Below are positions 36,660 to 46,921 of a DNA stretch of 64,000 nt, piece by piece. The notes under the pieces were generated by a model. That model was not told the DNA's origin. It was given only the letters and a program-made list of their open reading frames with translations, and ran no database searches. Every line of letters starts with the position of its first letter. Position 1 is the stretch's first letter. This stretch comes from Rhizophagus clarus (taxonomy: Eukaryota > Glomeromycota > Glomeromycetes > Glomerales > Glomeraceae), in the NCBI GenBank assembly GCA_015698045.1, contig BLAL01000011.1, positions 1,552,501 through 1,616,500 of the forward strand, written 5' to 3'. The translations under genes were made by a program, and so were the position numbers.

Positions 36660-37289
36660 ATTTTTAATAAAAAATTAGTAAACAGTGCAAAATACGATTG
36701 TGTTACACATTCATCTTATCAATCTTATGTAGAATAATCAGAAAATAAAAAAATTTTTTACAACTCGTGCTTAAAAATTAAAGTAATAACGACTTTTTAT
36801 AACCCATCAACTATTTTAAGAACCCATCACTTTTTACACCAGTTGCAAATAAAAGTTTTGTGAATACAATAGTAGTTATTTGCAGTTGTTAATGGTATTA
36901 TTTATTCTCCAAAAGCTTTTTCATGATGTAAAATAATTAAATAAGGCAGTAAGAATAACCAGGTTTCATATGAATTTGCTATAATATTTAAAGAATTTTG
37001 AAAATAAAGAAATAACCAAAATTTTCATTATCTTTTATTAATTTTTAATTTTAAAAATTTTGTTTTTAAAATATGGAGACAAAGAATCTTCCTTTATATC
37101 ATTTACCGACGATGATTTTAAAACTAACAATGATTTTAAAACTCATGCAGGCTCCTCTTAGGGAAATCACTTAACCGACATTGAAATCTCGTGATATTTA
37201 AATCCACCAGTACGAAAACTTTGACTTTTAGATAGATGATCGTTGTCACGGAGCCTTGCGAATGCCGTAATCTCCTTGACCATATACTC
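36660..37289. other. Non-coding stretch inside the nested element
   Basis: AT-rich. No gene or repeat family is recognised. Confidence 0.35.
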
Positions 37290-39171
37290 TTGACTTCAAT
37301 TGTCCTTAATTCCAAAAGTCCGGTCGTGCTTTTCGTCCGGCAACACTACAAAAAAGAAAAAAGAAAAAAGAAAAAAAGAATAATTAATTAAATAAAAAAA
37401 AAAACCGAAAAACACCACTCCAACCCTCCCTTACCTTAATTCCAATAGTCCGGTCGTGCTTTTCGTCCGGCAACACTACAAAAAAGAAAAAAAAAAATAA
37501 TTAATTAAATAAAAAAAACCGAAAAACACCACCCCAACCCTCCCTTACCTTAATTCCAAAAGTCCGGTCGTGCTTTTCGTCCGGCAACACTACAAAAAAG
37601 AAAAAAAAATAATAATAATAATTAATTAATTAAATAAAAAAAAAACAACGAAAAGCATCTCCCCAACACTTCCTTACCTTAATTGTCCTTAATTCCAAAA
37701 GTCTTTCGTCCGGCAACACTACAAAGAAGAAAAAAGAAAAAAAAAATAGTTAATTAAATAAAAAAAAACCCGAAAAACACCACCCCAACCCTCCCTTACC
37801 TTAATTCCAATAGTCCGGTCGTGCTTTTCGTCCGGCAACACTACAAAAAAGAAAAAAGAAAAAAGAAAAAAAGAATAATTAATTAAATAAAAAAAAAAAC
37901 CGAAAAACACCACTCCAACCCTCCCTTACCTTAATTCCAATAGTCCGGTCGTGCTTTTCGTCCGGCAACACTACAAAAAAGAAAAAAAAAAACAATTAAT
38001 TAAATAAAAAAAAACCGAAAAACACCACCCTAACCCTCCCTTACCTTAATTCCAATAGTCCGGTCGTGCTTTTCGTCCGGCAACACTACAAAAAAGAAAA
38101 AAGAAAAAAGAAAAAAAGAATAATTAATTAAATAAAAAAAAAAACCGAAAAACACCACTCCAACCCTCCCTTACCTTAATTCCAATAGTCCGGTCGTGCT
38201 TTTCGTCCGGCAACACTACAAAAAAGAAAAAAAAAAACAATTAATTAAATAAAAAAAAACCGAAAAACACCACCCCAACCCTCCCTTACCTTAATTCCAA
38301 AAGTCCGGTCGTGCTTTTCGTCCGGCAACACTACAAAAAAGAAAAAAAAATAATAATAATAATTAATTAAATAAAAAAAAACAACGAAAAGCATCTCCCC
38401 AACACTTCCTTACCTTAATTGTCCTTAATTCCAAAAGTCTTTCGTCCGGCAACACTACAAAAAAGAAAAAAGAAAAAAAAAATAGTTAATTAAATAAAAA
38501 AAAACCCGAAAAACACCACCCCAACCCTCCCTTACCTTAATTCCAATAGTCCGGTCGTGCTTTTCGTCCGGCAACACTACAAAAAAGAAAAAAGAAAAAA
38601 AAAATAATTAATTAAATAAAAAAAAACCCGAAAAACACCACCCCAACCCTCCCTTACCTTAATTCCAATAGTCCGGTCGTGCTTTTCGTCCGGCAACACT
38701 ACAAAAAAGAAAAAAAAAAATAATTAATTAATTAAATAAAAAAAAAAACCGAAAAACACCACCCTAACCCTCCCTTACCTTAATTCCAATAGTCCGGTCG
38801 TGCTTTTCGTCCGGCAACACTACAAAAAAGAAAAAAGAAAAAAGAAAAAAAGAATAATTAATTAAATAAAAAAAAAAACCGAAAAACACCACTCCAACCC
38901 TCCCTTACCTTAATTCCAATAGTCCGGTCGTGCTTTTCGTCCGGCAACACTACAAAAAAGAAAAAAAAAAATAATTAATTAAATAAAAAAAAACCGAAAA
39001 ACACCACCCCAACCCTCCCTTACCTTAATTCCAATAGTCCGGTCGTGCTTTTCGTCCGGCAACATCACAAAAAAAAAAAATTTTTTTTTCAAGATCGGAT
39101 ATTCGGATTATCTGATTAGATCAGCAAGTCACATGTGGGGCCTTTATACCGAATAATTCGTTATAGTGTTG
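37290..39171 (-). repeat. Exon-like minisatellite, fifteen units, in a truncated element
   Basis: Fifteen units of about 110-130 bp carry the 41-nt segment 'tgttgccggacgaaaagcac..ttaag' on the minus strand between a T-tract ending GTAG and GTAAGG. It is the same unit as at 16845-17245. A variant unit with different sequence but the same 41-nt length occurs twice, about 740 bp apart (near 37700 and 38440), so groups of six units form a higher-order repeat. The right end keeps subterminal sequence of the 16.7-kb element (to 39171) and then stops; the other terminus is not seen. Confidence 0.8.
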
Positions 39172-39549
39172 AATTTTTTTTTTATTTAATTTTATTTGAT
39201 CAATTAAAATTGAAATAAAAGAATTAAAATTAAAGTTTTAAAAAGTGAATGAAGAGAAACAAATAAAATAGATTACCTAATAAACAAATAAACATTATCG
39301 CTGATGAAAAAACTGCCAGAGCCCAGAGGCGCTATATTTTTTTTTTTTTTTTTTACGCGTTTACCACTTGTTTACCTAAATAATCGGATCATAATACCGG
39401 TTATACCGGTTCAAAAACTGCATATATCCCTTTTTTATATCAACTCATGAGATAAGCTTATCGTAAATGGTAAGCGATATTACCTTTTATGTTATAGATA
39501 ATTAACGCTAGTAGTTTTGTTCAGACTTAAGCTACTGTAGCGGAAGGAA

Positions 39550-39745
39550 ATTTTTTTTAACATTTTTTTTTTAAAATAAATAATCATTTTTTTTTTTATC
39601 ATTTTTTTTTAAAATAAAAAATCTTTTTTTTTTTTTAACATTTTTTTTTTAAAATAAATAATCATTTTTTTTTTTTTTTTTTTTTAAAATAAAATAATCT
39701 TTTTTTTTAACATTTTTTTTTAAAATAAAAAAATCATTTTTTTTA
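39550..39745. repeat. T/A homopolymer minisatellite
   Basis: About four units of 'ttttttttttaaaataaata' with 'atcattttttttt', typical of slippage. It lies directly upstream of the first exon-like piece at 39755. Confidence 0.6.
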
Positions 39746-39754
39746 ATTCTTTAG

Positions 39755-40090
39755 TTAACGGCGTCACCTTTAGCTTTGGGATTAAGTGCTGTAACAGGTA
39801 AGTTTTTTTTTTTTGCTTTTATTCTTTTTTCTTTTTCTCTTATTAACTTGTTCTTTTTTTTAGGTGCGGCTGTTTTTAATTCCATTTCAGTGGAAATTCA
39901 AGGTGAGTTTTAATTCTTTTTTTTGTTCTCTTTTCATTCTTTCCCTTGTTCTTTTACTAAACTTTCTGTCTTTTTTAGATGTGTATCATTTGAGTGAAAA
40001 TTCAAGTAAGTCTTTTACGTCTCTTTCTCTTGTTATTTTATTTTTCTTTTAAGATGATATTAACCATTTTCTTTTTCTTTTTTCTATGGG
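39755..40090 (+). CDS. Partial micro-exon gene
   Basis: Exon-like pieces 39755-39797, 39864-39902 (39 nt) and 39979-40005 (27 nt), plus one starting at 40054, are bounded by T-rich TAG/AAG acceptors and GTAAGT or GTGAGT donors. All join in phase 1 to give TASPLALGLSAVTGAAVFNS, ISVEIQDVYHLSENSND and INH. Phase agreement across three introns makes splicing credible. I do not recognise the protein. Its 3' part runs into the pyrimidine tract and no full gene could be assembled. Confidence 0.4.
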
Positions 40091-40650
40091 TGGGTGTTCT
40101 GGCTTTTCTTTCATTTTTTTATTTCTCTTATTTTCATGGTTTCTTTGTTTCTTTTTTCATTGTTTCTTTCGTTTCTTTCCATGGTTCTTTCATTGATCTT
40201 TTGTGGTTCCCTTTGTTATTCCTTTCATTGATCTTTTGTTCCTTTTGTCATTGTTTCTTTCATTGCCTTTTTGGTTTCTTTCATTGATTTTTGGTTTCTT
40301 TCGTTGCTTTTTTTCATTTCTTTAATTTATCTTTGGTTTCTTTCATTGCTTTTTCCATTTCTTTCATTGATCTTTGATTTCTTTCATTGCTTTTTTTATT
40401 TCTCTCATTACTCTTTGGCTTCTTTTGTTGCTTTTTTTTCATTCCCTTTATTCCTTTTCATTTCCCTTTTGTTTTCTTATTCATTTTTATTCTTTTTTTG
40501 TTTCATTCATTCCTTTTCACTATCCTTTATCTTTTTTGTTCCTTCTTCATTTCTCTTTGATTATCTTTGCTTCCCTTCATCCCTTTTCATTTATCTCTTC
40601 TTTCCTTTATTCTTCTGTCATCCTTTCTTACTGTATTTTCCATTCTTATA
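40060..40650. repeat. Pyrimidine-rich minisatellite
   Basis: Drifting units of 'tttctttcattgatctttgg' and 'tttctttcattgctttttt' over about 590 bp. Plus-strand Phe/Ser-rich frames are artefacts of composition. Confidence 0.7.
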
Positions 40651-40946
40651 TATTGCAGTGCATTTGCAATTAGTACAGAACTATAGCATTAATATTACAG
40701 TTAAAATTATGCAATTGTGGTTCAATTTTTTTATAAAATCATATATACATTGTGGTGTAATTTTTTTTCTTTTGATTAAAATATAATTTCTTTCATACAA
40801 TTTTCTTTTATAGTGATATTAATTATTATTCAACAAATTATTAAATGTGAAATTGTCTTTGTAATTATAGATTTTATAGATTGTAACGTTAAAGTTTTGT
40901 TTGACTAAATATCATTACTATCATATTACCAGTTACGGTATATTAA

Positions 40947-41010
40947 ATCTAGCCAAAATTATGTTAAATCTAGCCAAAATTATGTTAATTCTGGCCAAAA
41001 TTAAAATCGT
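40947..41010. repeat. Triple short repeat
   Basis: Three copies of 'aatctagccaaaattatgtt', the last with 'ctggccaaaatt'. The surrounding 40651-41190 holds no gene that I can see. Confidence 0.6.
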
Positions 41011-41194
41011 CCTAAATTGCATTTTTTAAAATTGTACGCACTTTTTTTGGATTATTATATTGCATATCTTTAACTTTTATAATACATTGTATAACAAAAT
41101 TTAATATATTTGGATGATGAAATAAATCCGCCGATATGCTTAATGTATTGATTTCTTATAATTTCTCGTTATACCAACATCTACTTATAACATT

Positions 41195-41690
41195 TCTTTG
41201 AATAAAAAAAGATCGCCTAAAAAAAGATAAAAAGAAAAAAAAAATAGTTTAAATTACTTTATTAAAAAAAGAAAACAATAATATCTCGAATTTACCTCCC
41301 ACTTGAACTATTTCTAGTGATTCTTCAAAAATCCAAATAGGGTCTTTACTTTTTAATAAAAATCATTCTAAAAAAATTAGATTTATTGCCCTCTGATCTT
41401 AAATTTTTTTTGTCCTATAGACCTATACTTAAAGATAGTGTTTTAAATAATACACTTCTTTGAACAAAATAGATAAAAGATTGCCTAAGAAAAGATGAAT
41501 TAGTTTTAAAATAACTTTATTGAAAAAAATTTCCAAAAACAATATCCCTCTCCGAACCATTTTTAATGATTCTTAAAAAATCTAAATAGAACATTTACTT
41601 ATTAAAAATCATCCTAAAAAATAAACTTATCTCGCGGATCTTAAATTTTCCATCTCATACTTAAATGATATATTATATATAGCTTATTTT
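41195..41690. repeat. Tandem duplication of about 250 bp
   Basis: Two diverged units share 'aaaagattgcctaagaaaag', 'ttaaaataactttattgaaa', 'gattcttaaaaaatctaaat', 'aaaatcatcctaaaaaa' and 'gatcttaaattt'. It lies downstream of the C2H2 gene on the minus strand. Confidence 0.65.
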
Positions 41691-41758
41691 AATTTTATAC
41701 CTAATAAGATGAAACTTTTATTATAAACATAAGTCGAAATATTTTTAAAAATTTCAAT

Positions 41759-42411
41759 TTAAGAACAAAACATTTTCTTTGATACAAAGAAATGAAAGAT
41801 CATAAATCCACCCTGACAAACATTCTCTTTGGCATCAATATCTTTTTTTTGCTTCCATTCAACTGTAACCTCACCATAAGAATATCTTGGCTTTCGAGAA
41901 TATAATTTTATTAAAACTGCCTTCTGTCAAAGTTTGATTAATGGATTTTCTTCTTGAGGCTGATTATGTGATGACAGTTGAACATATGTTTGCTGTCCTT
42001 GCAAAAAATGTTTGACCCCTCAATTTTCATTTTTTAAGATATTGGCTAGCTCTTGATAACCAGTTGAACCACGAAAAATACATTTCAAGACTCCAGTTTG
42101 TTTTATAGAATAGTGGATATAATTTTTAAAAATTTCTTGAAATAAACTTCTGGAGCAAGCCATAGAAACTACTTGTAAACCAACATTTTTAAACTTTTGT
42201 TTAAATGTTTATGTATAAGATAAACTATATCTTCTTTAAATTTATCAGTCAAGAAATCAGGTATTTTTTCTTGTTCAGTTGTTTCATTATATTTACAGAC
42301 TATACTTTTATGATGAGAAAGACCACATTTTGACTTGAACTGTTTTTTACACACCATGCACTTAAACTCATTTGTTATATGTAAAGGGCTGGGTGGAGGT
42401 ATCACGTCCAT
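41759..42411 (-). pseudogene. C2H2 zinc-finger multicopy protein, copy 1, broken
   Basis: The start at 42411 opens MDVIPPPSPLHITNEFKCMV. The C2H2 finger is FKCMVCKKQFKSKCGLSHHK with a following C. Continuation in other frames gives YHSIKQTGVLKCIFRGS-like, NENWGVKHFLQGQQTYVQL and EVTVEWKQKKDIDAKENV sequence to a stop at 41759, so at least two breaks are present. A paralogue lies at 50855-51474. Both show an N-terminal finger, then a G.Y.C.F.G..L..IL....WG.....Q.TYV block. Possibly a DNA-binding accessory of an element; unproven. Confidence 0.6.
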
Positions 42412-42715
42412 TTTTGAGAAAAATTTTTTGGAAAAAAACTTTAGTAAAAATGAATATCAGTTATTTAATAAGTCCTAAATAAAAATAAATGCTAAAATGT
42501 GCTTAAAAATTTCAGTTTTCTTACCTAAAAAGTGATTGAAAACTGATTGAGCTTTCTTTATAGTATTTTAAAATAAAAAATCTTGTCAAATTCCTTAATT
42601 TATGATTGGTCTTGTATCAGATGATTATGTAACACAATTTGATCGACTGTGAAATATAAAAAATTTAAAAAAAACTTTAAATTTCATTAATTTAGGCCAA
42701 TTCCAAGGATCGGCG

Positions 42716-43163
42716 GATATGTTTTATTATATATATATATTTTTGATAATAAAATTCTAATTACAATGTCAAATTTAACATATATTATTCGTGTTTGTAA
42801 TACAATAAATTGTATTACAATAAATTACAATGGTCAAATTTAAACAATATTATTCGTGTTTGTAATGTTTGTAATACAATAAATCAGCGTTAAAATATTA
42901 CTTCTCACTCCTTTTTTATAAAAATGGGAATTTAAAACGAAATATTCCATTAATTTTTCTCACTCCCTTTTCCATCATAATTCTTTCGATATTTTCAACT
43001 GATTCTGCATTCCTCACGATGTCGAGATCATATATATTTTCCAATTGTGTACTGTTATCATAATTTACAATAACCAAGATTTCATATTTATATCGTAAGG
43101 ATGCAGTACGTTTTTTTTTTCTTTTCTATATCCATATTTTTTTGTTTATATTTTCCTGATACT
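42716..43163. other. Upstream region of the accessory gene
   Basis: AT-rich, with a short duplication ('caaatttaacatatattatt' and 'caaatttaaacaatattatt' near 42771 and 42833). It likely contains the promoter. Nothing else is seen. Confidence 0.4.
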
Positions 43164-44807
43164 ATGTCTAAACGTAAATCATCCGAAAGTAAAGAAATAG
43201 AAGTTAGAACAGGTATATATATTACTTTTTTTAATAAGATTTGCTTATATGTAAGGATAATAAATAGTAAAATACCAAAAATATATATGAAAGGACCGAA
43301 AAAAAGTCAAAAGAACTCAGGACAAATTGGTATCACGAAAAAGAGAAGAGATATAGACATTGAAGAGGCGAATGAATTAATGTCAGGTAATATTAATATG
43401 TGTAGACTTTAATTCATTGATATTAATCTTTAATTAAAACAATTGCAATGATATATTACATATAGGTGTGCGTGTCAATAAACCAAACGTAATAGTTGAA
43501 GAGGGAGTAAGGGACAAAAGTGATGAGGATTACGATAATGATGATGATGATGATGATGAAGGAGATGATAATGGGGAAGAAGCAGATGAAATTCCAGAAC
43601 AATTTCAAAAGCATTCAAAATTGGAAATAGTTAACTGGCTTGTCAAACACCCTGATATCTTACGACTCGCAAATGAAATGAACGAATCATCAGATGTTGC
43701 TGAATCAAAAAATAATGAAGTTAGTATTGAATCAATATGGTAATATTTATTATGTTTAAATCATTAAATAATGCGTCTTCTAATGTTTTAGGATAAAATC
43801 CGACTCTGGGATGAGTCAGTAAAATATCTATTCCTGCGCGTGAGGAATCCAGACAATAAGGTTCTTGATGACCTGATCGTAAAGATTTTCTGAATCAAGA
43901 TATATACTAGCGAGGCAAAAAGCTATCTTGAACGTACTCGTAAGTTCCTTACAGATTTCAGGAATAAATTCAATCAAAATATTTTAAGCTTTGTAGAAGA
44001 ATATAAAGAAATAAGAAAAAGCAGGTATATGTTTAATTGTTTTGTTGGCAATAAATAGTGCTGTAATTGTATTATTAATAATTAATGAATAAAATAGAGG
44101 TACCACTGGAAATATATCTCAGAAAGAGATTAAAGAATATGTTGACGAAAGTGTTGCACAAAAATTTTAAGCAGACAACTTGTTGCCGTAAACATTTCAG
44201 AATTAATTAACAATGGAGGTTTGGTTACATTAGTTGATTTCGTTAGAGAAGCTGTCAGAATCTCGTGGAATGGTAAAAATTTAGCTGCTATTAAGGCGTT
44301 AGATAGAATGACAAAGGAATTATCTATACCATCAAGAAGCGGTAGTAACATCGTTAATTCTTTATCAGTAAGTTATTTTATTTATAATGTCCTTTAATCA
44401 TACATAGTATTAATAATGTTAAATTATACATAGTTATAAAATCTTTAGTAAAAGCTCATGCCTAATTTTTTTATAAAATTATGTATTTTATAACGATAAT
44501 AAATTTAGTAAGTTTTTACGAGTGAATTGACCATTATTCTAAACATCACACCTTAATGTTTTTAATTAAAAAAAAAAATTTGGGAGACATTTAGATTACT
44601 CTTTGTATAAATAAATTTATAAATAATTTTGTTAATAAATTATAATTCAGTTCTCTCAACTATTCTATTGACTTCCATTCTTATCACTTTTCCACATTTC
44701 ATACAAATAATTTGACAGTCTGCTTTTTAATTACTTTTTTTGATTTTTTACAGCAACAACTCATCAATAATTTGGAACAGGTAGCATTAGTCGTATCGAA
44801 GATCTAA
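43164..44807 (+). pseudogene. Acidic multi-exon accessory gene of the large transposon
   Basis: Exon 1 43164-43212 (MSKRKSSESKEIEVRT), exon 2 43294-43386 (GPKKSQKNSGQIGITKKRRD) and exon 3 from 43466 (VRVNKPNVIVEEG, then an Asp run and HSKLEIVNWLVKHPDILRLA) join in phase. Further exons read DKIRLWDESVKYLFLRVRNP, KSYLERTRKFLTDFRNKFNQ, ISELINNGGLVTLVDFVREA, GKNLAAIKALDRMTKELSIP and QQLINNLEQVALVVSKI to TAA 44805. One in-frame TGA (after LIVKIF, CGA to TGA expected) and one frame shift near 44170 break it. No domain is recognised. The acidic middle and helical C-terminus beside the subterminal repeats suggest a TnpA-like partner; this is inference. Confidence 0.5.
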
Positions 44808-44980
44808 ATTTTCAATACGATATTTGAAATATCAATTAAAAAAAAATTTTTATTTCTTTTTTTGTACGAATTTTACAATAATAACTATTATGATACTATA
44901 TTTTTTTTAATTAGATTACAAATTATTAAAATATTTCAATTTAATATTGAACTAAATGATCTGAAAATATACTATTTATT
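44808..44980. other. Spacer before the right satellite
   Basis: AT-rich; nothing recognised. Confidence 0.3.
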
Positions 44981-45680
44981 GTTTAACTATATCAAAATGA
45001 TGTTGATACGTTCGTTATATTGCCAATATTGATATGATGTTAATTTGATATTTATAAAATGATGTTTTTACGATGTCGTATTCATACTTAATGCATATCG
45101 ATATGATATCATATCGATATCATGTTTGTTTCATATTTTTTAAAAATTTTATTATTGTTTAATTATATCAAAATGATATCAATTCGTTATATTACCAATA
45201 TCGAATTGATGTTGATTTGATATTTATAAGATAATGTTTTATAATGTCGTATTGATACCGAATACATATCGATACGATATTATATTGATATCGTGTTTGT
45301 ATCACATTTTTTAAAAATTTTATTATTGTTTAACTATATCAAAATGATGTCGATTCGTTATATTGCCAATAGTGAATTGATGTCGATTTGATATTTATAA
45401 GATGATATTTTTACGATGTCATAATGATACTGAATACATATCGATACGATATTATATTGATATCGTGTTTGTTTCACATTTTTTTAAAAAATTATCATTG
45501 TTATAACAATATGAATATGATATCGATTAGATATTTCTTTAAGTAAATATCTTTACGATATCATTTTGATATATCCAATCAATAATGTATCGATATCATT
45601 TTGATATCATAATGATATCATTTGCAAATCGATATTGTTACGATGTATATTTAATATCATTACTATATCAATTCGTCATT
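44981..45680. repeat. 171-176-bp satellite array (right subterminal)
   Basis: Four units start 'gtttaactatatcaaaatga' at 44981, 45157, 45328 and about 45499, giving periods of 176, 171 and 171 bp. Units contain runs of GATATC and CGATAT palindromes such as 'atatcgatacgatattatat'. The unit differs from the left 74-bp satellite but has the same motif style. Confidence 0.75.
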
Positions 45681-45717
45681 GTTTAGAATTTTTAAGTTTC
45701 TGTAAAGTAATTCCAGT

Positions 45718-45856
45718 CAAATTATAAAGTTACACAAACTTCCAAAAAAGGACATTTTTCTCCAGACAAAAATCCATGAAAATAAGTTTCACTAATATCC
45801 AAAAAAGGAAATGATCAGCAGATCACGTGATACTGGTAAAATTTCGCATATGCGAT
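45718..45856 (-). repeat. Right inverted terminal repeat of the large transposon
   Basis: Read inward on the minus strand it gives ATCGCATATGCGAAATTT, 'agtatcacgtgatctg', 'catttccttttttgg' and 'gtctggagaaaaatgtcctt', in the same order as 24399-24540. Confidence 0.65.
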
Positions 45857-46284
45857 GAATTATAAAATCCTTAAAATTATATTTATATAGAAAAATGATT
45901 TGTTAAAATAATAATATATATTAGCTAATATTTTAAGAAATGGAGAATTAGCAAAAATCTTAAGTTACACAATTTTTAAAAAATATAATTGGTTGTATAT
46001 GATTAAAATATCTTACCTGAAGGTAAAGAATAAGTACCTATAGTAAAAAATATTAGTTAATATATATTACTGTCTTTATCTGACTATTCAGAGTATTTAA
46101 ATATTATCTAATCTGATGGTAAATAATAGATAAAATATTAGAAGGTAATTTGTACTAGGATATAGGATATTTAAATCAAGTTTACAGATAATCTGAATTA
46201 TTTACTCATTATCTGATTTAATGGCAGATAGTAGATATATTTAAAGTTTATTATTGTATTAGATATAAATATAAATATCTGAAT
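45857..46284. other. Non-coding flank of the large transposon
   Basis: AT-rich with repeated 'atctgaWttatYtgat' phrases between 46070 and 46210. No gene. Confidence 0.35.
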
Positions 46285-46468
46285 TATATATGTCATCCAA
46301 ATTATTTTAAGTAAATCCCAAATTAATTTATACATTTTAATAGCCATAATTCCTAAATCCCAAATGTACAAATTGCAAAATTTATATATGTAATTTGTAA
46401 ATTAATTTGGATTTATACATTTGGGCTGCTATAATCCCAAATTATTTTGGATTTGGATGGCATCTATA
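46285..46468. mobile_element. 184-bp MITE, copy 1
   Basis: Ends TATATATGTCATCCAAATTA and the complement of TATAGATGCCATCCAAATC. Flanks atctgaat (46277-46284) and atttggat (46469-46476) match at six of eight positions, with only transitions between them. The interior repeats 'cccaaatgtacaaat' phrases in both orientations. Same length and family as 55792-55975, in the opposite orientation. Confidence 0.65.
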
Positions 46469-46921
46469 ATTTGGATTACTACTTTATATTTATATATATA
46501 GATTTGCAGAATTAGTTTAATTAAAATTTATAAAATTTAACAAAAATAAAAAAAAATATAACTTCTGTTTTACAACCTCTAATTTAAATTATATTATATG
46601 ATCATCTTATGCTAACTGATAAAAAAAATGATTTTTTGCTTTTAAAATAATAAAATATATCTCATAAATATTATACATAAACAATATAAAAATTAATAGA
46701 GAATTTCAAATTATACACAGGTATTTGAAACCCGTATTATCAATCACGTGATTCAATAAATTATTAAAATTTACACAAGGGTTTAAACCCTTATTGTTAA
46801 TCATGTACTGTTTATTTTACTATCGCACAATTATTACATTTTTATTGTTCTAAAGCGTTACATTTTGTGGCTTTATCAATTGCTTTATTTTTTTCTCTTC
46901 TTTTCATTATAAGAATATAAG

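Larger units (their letters stand above)
36629..42715. mobile_element. Nested 6.1-kb TIR element
   Basis: The left end CGCCGATCCTTGGAATTAGC (36629) is matched by the complement of the right end, CGCCGATCCTTGGAATTGGC (42715). Similarity continues for about 29 bp. Flanks are catatg and gatatg, a possible 6-bp duplication with one mismatch. It holds the truncated minisatellite element (37290-39171), a micro-exon gene (39755 onward), a pyrimidine tract, a duplicated block and a C2H2 gene. The superfamily is unknown. Confidence 0.55.
24399..45856. mobile_element. Large nested CMC-type transposon (interpretation)
   Basis: Its ends are about 140-bp inverted repeats that begin ATCGCATATGCGAAATTT on both sides. 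Inside each end lies a satellite array (27985-29165 at the left, 44981-45680 at the right) rich in GATATC-type palindromes. Two other elements are nested: 24636-27971 and 36629-42715. Removing them leaves a core of about 12 kb. It contains a Tnp2-like transposase (minus, 30977-34482), a trihelix-RS gene (plus, 35876-36527) and an acidic accessory gene (plus, 43164-44807). Subterminal repeat arrays plus a second protein are known traits of CACTA/En-Spm relatives. I could not identify a clean target duplication, so unity of the element is inference. Confidence 0.5.

Noticed and set aside
40060-40786. Plus-strand Phe/Ser-rich frames
   Set aside because: Products of a pyrimidine minisatellite; no start context or protein-like composition.
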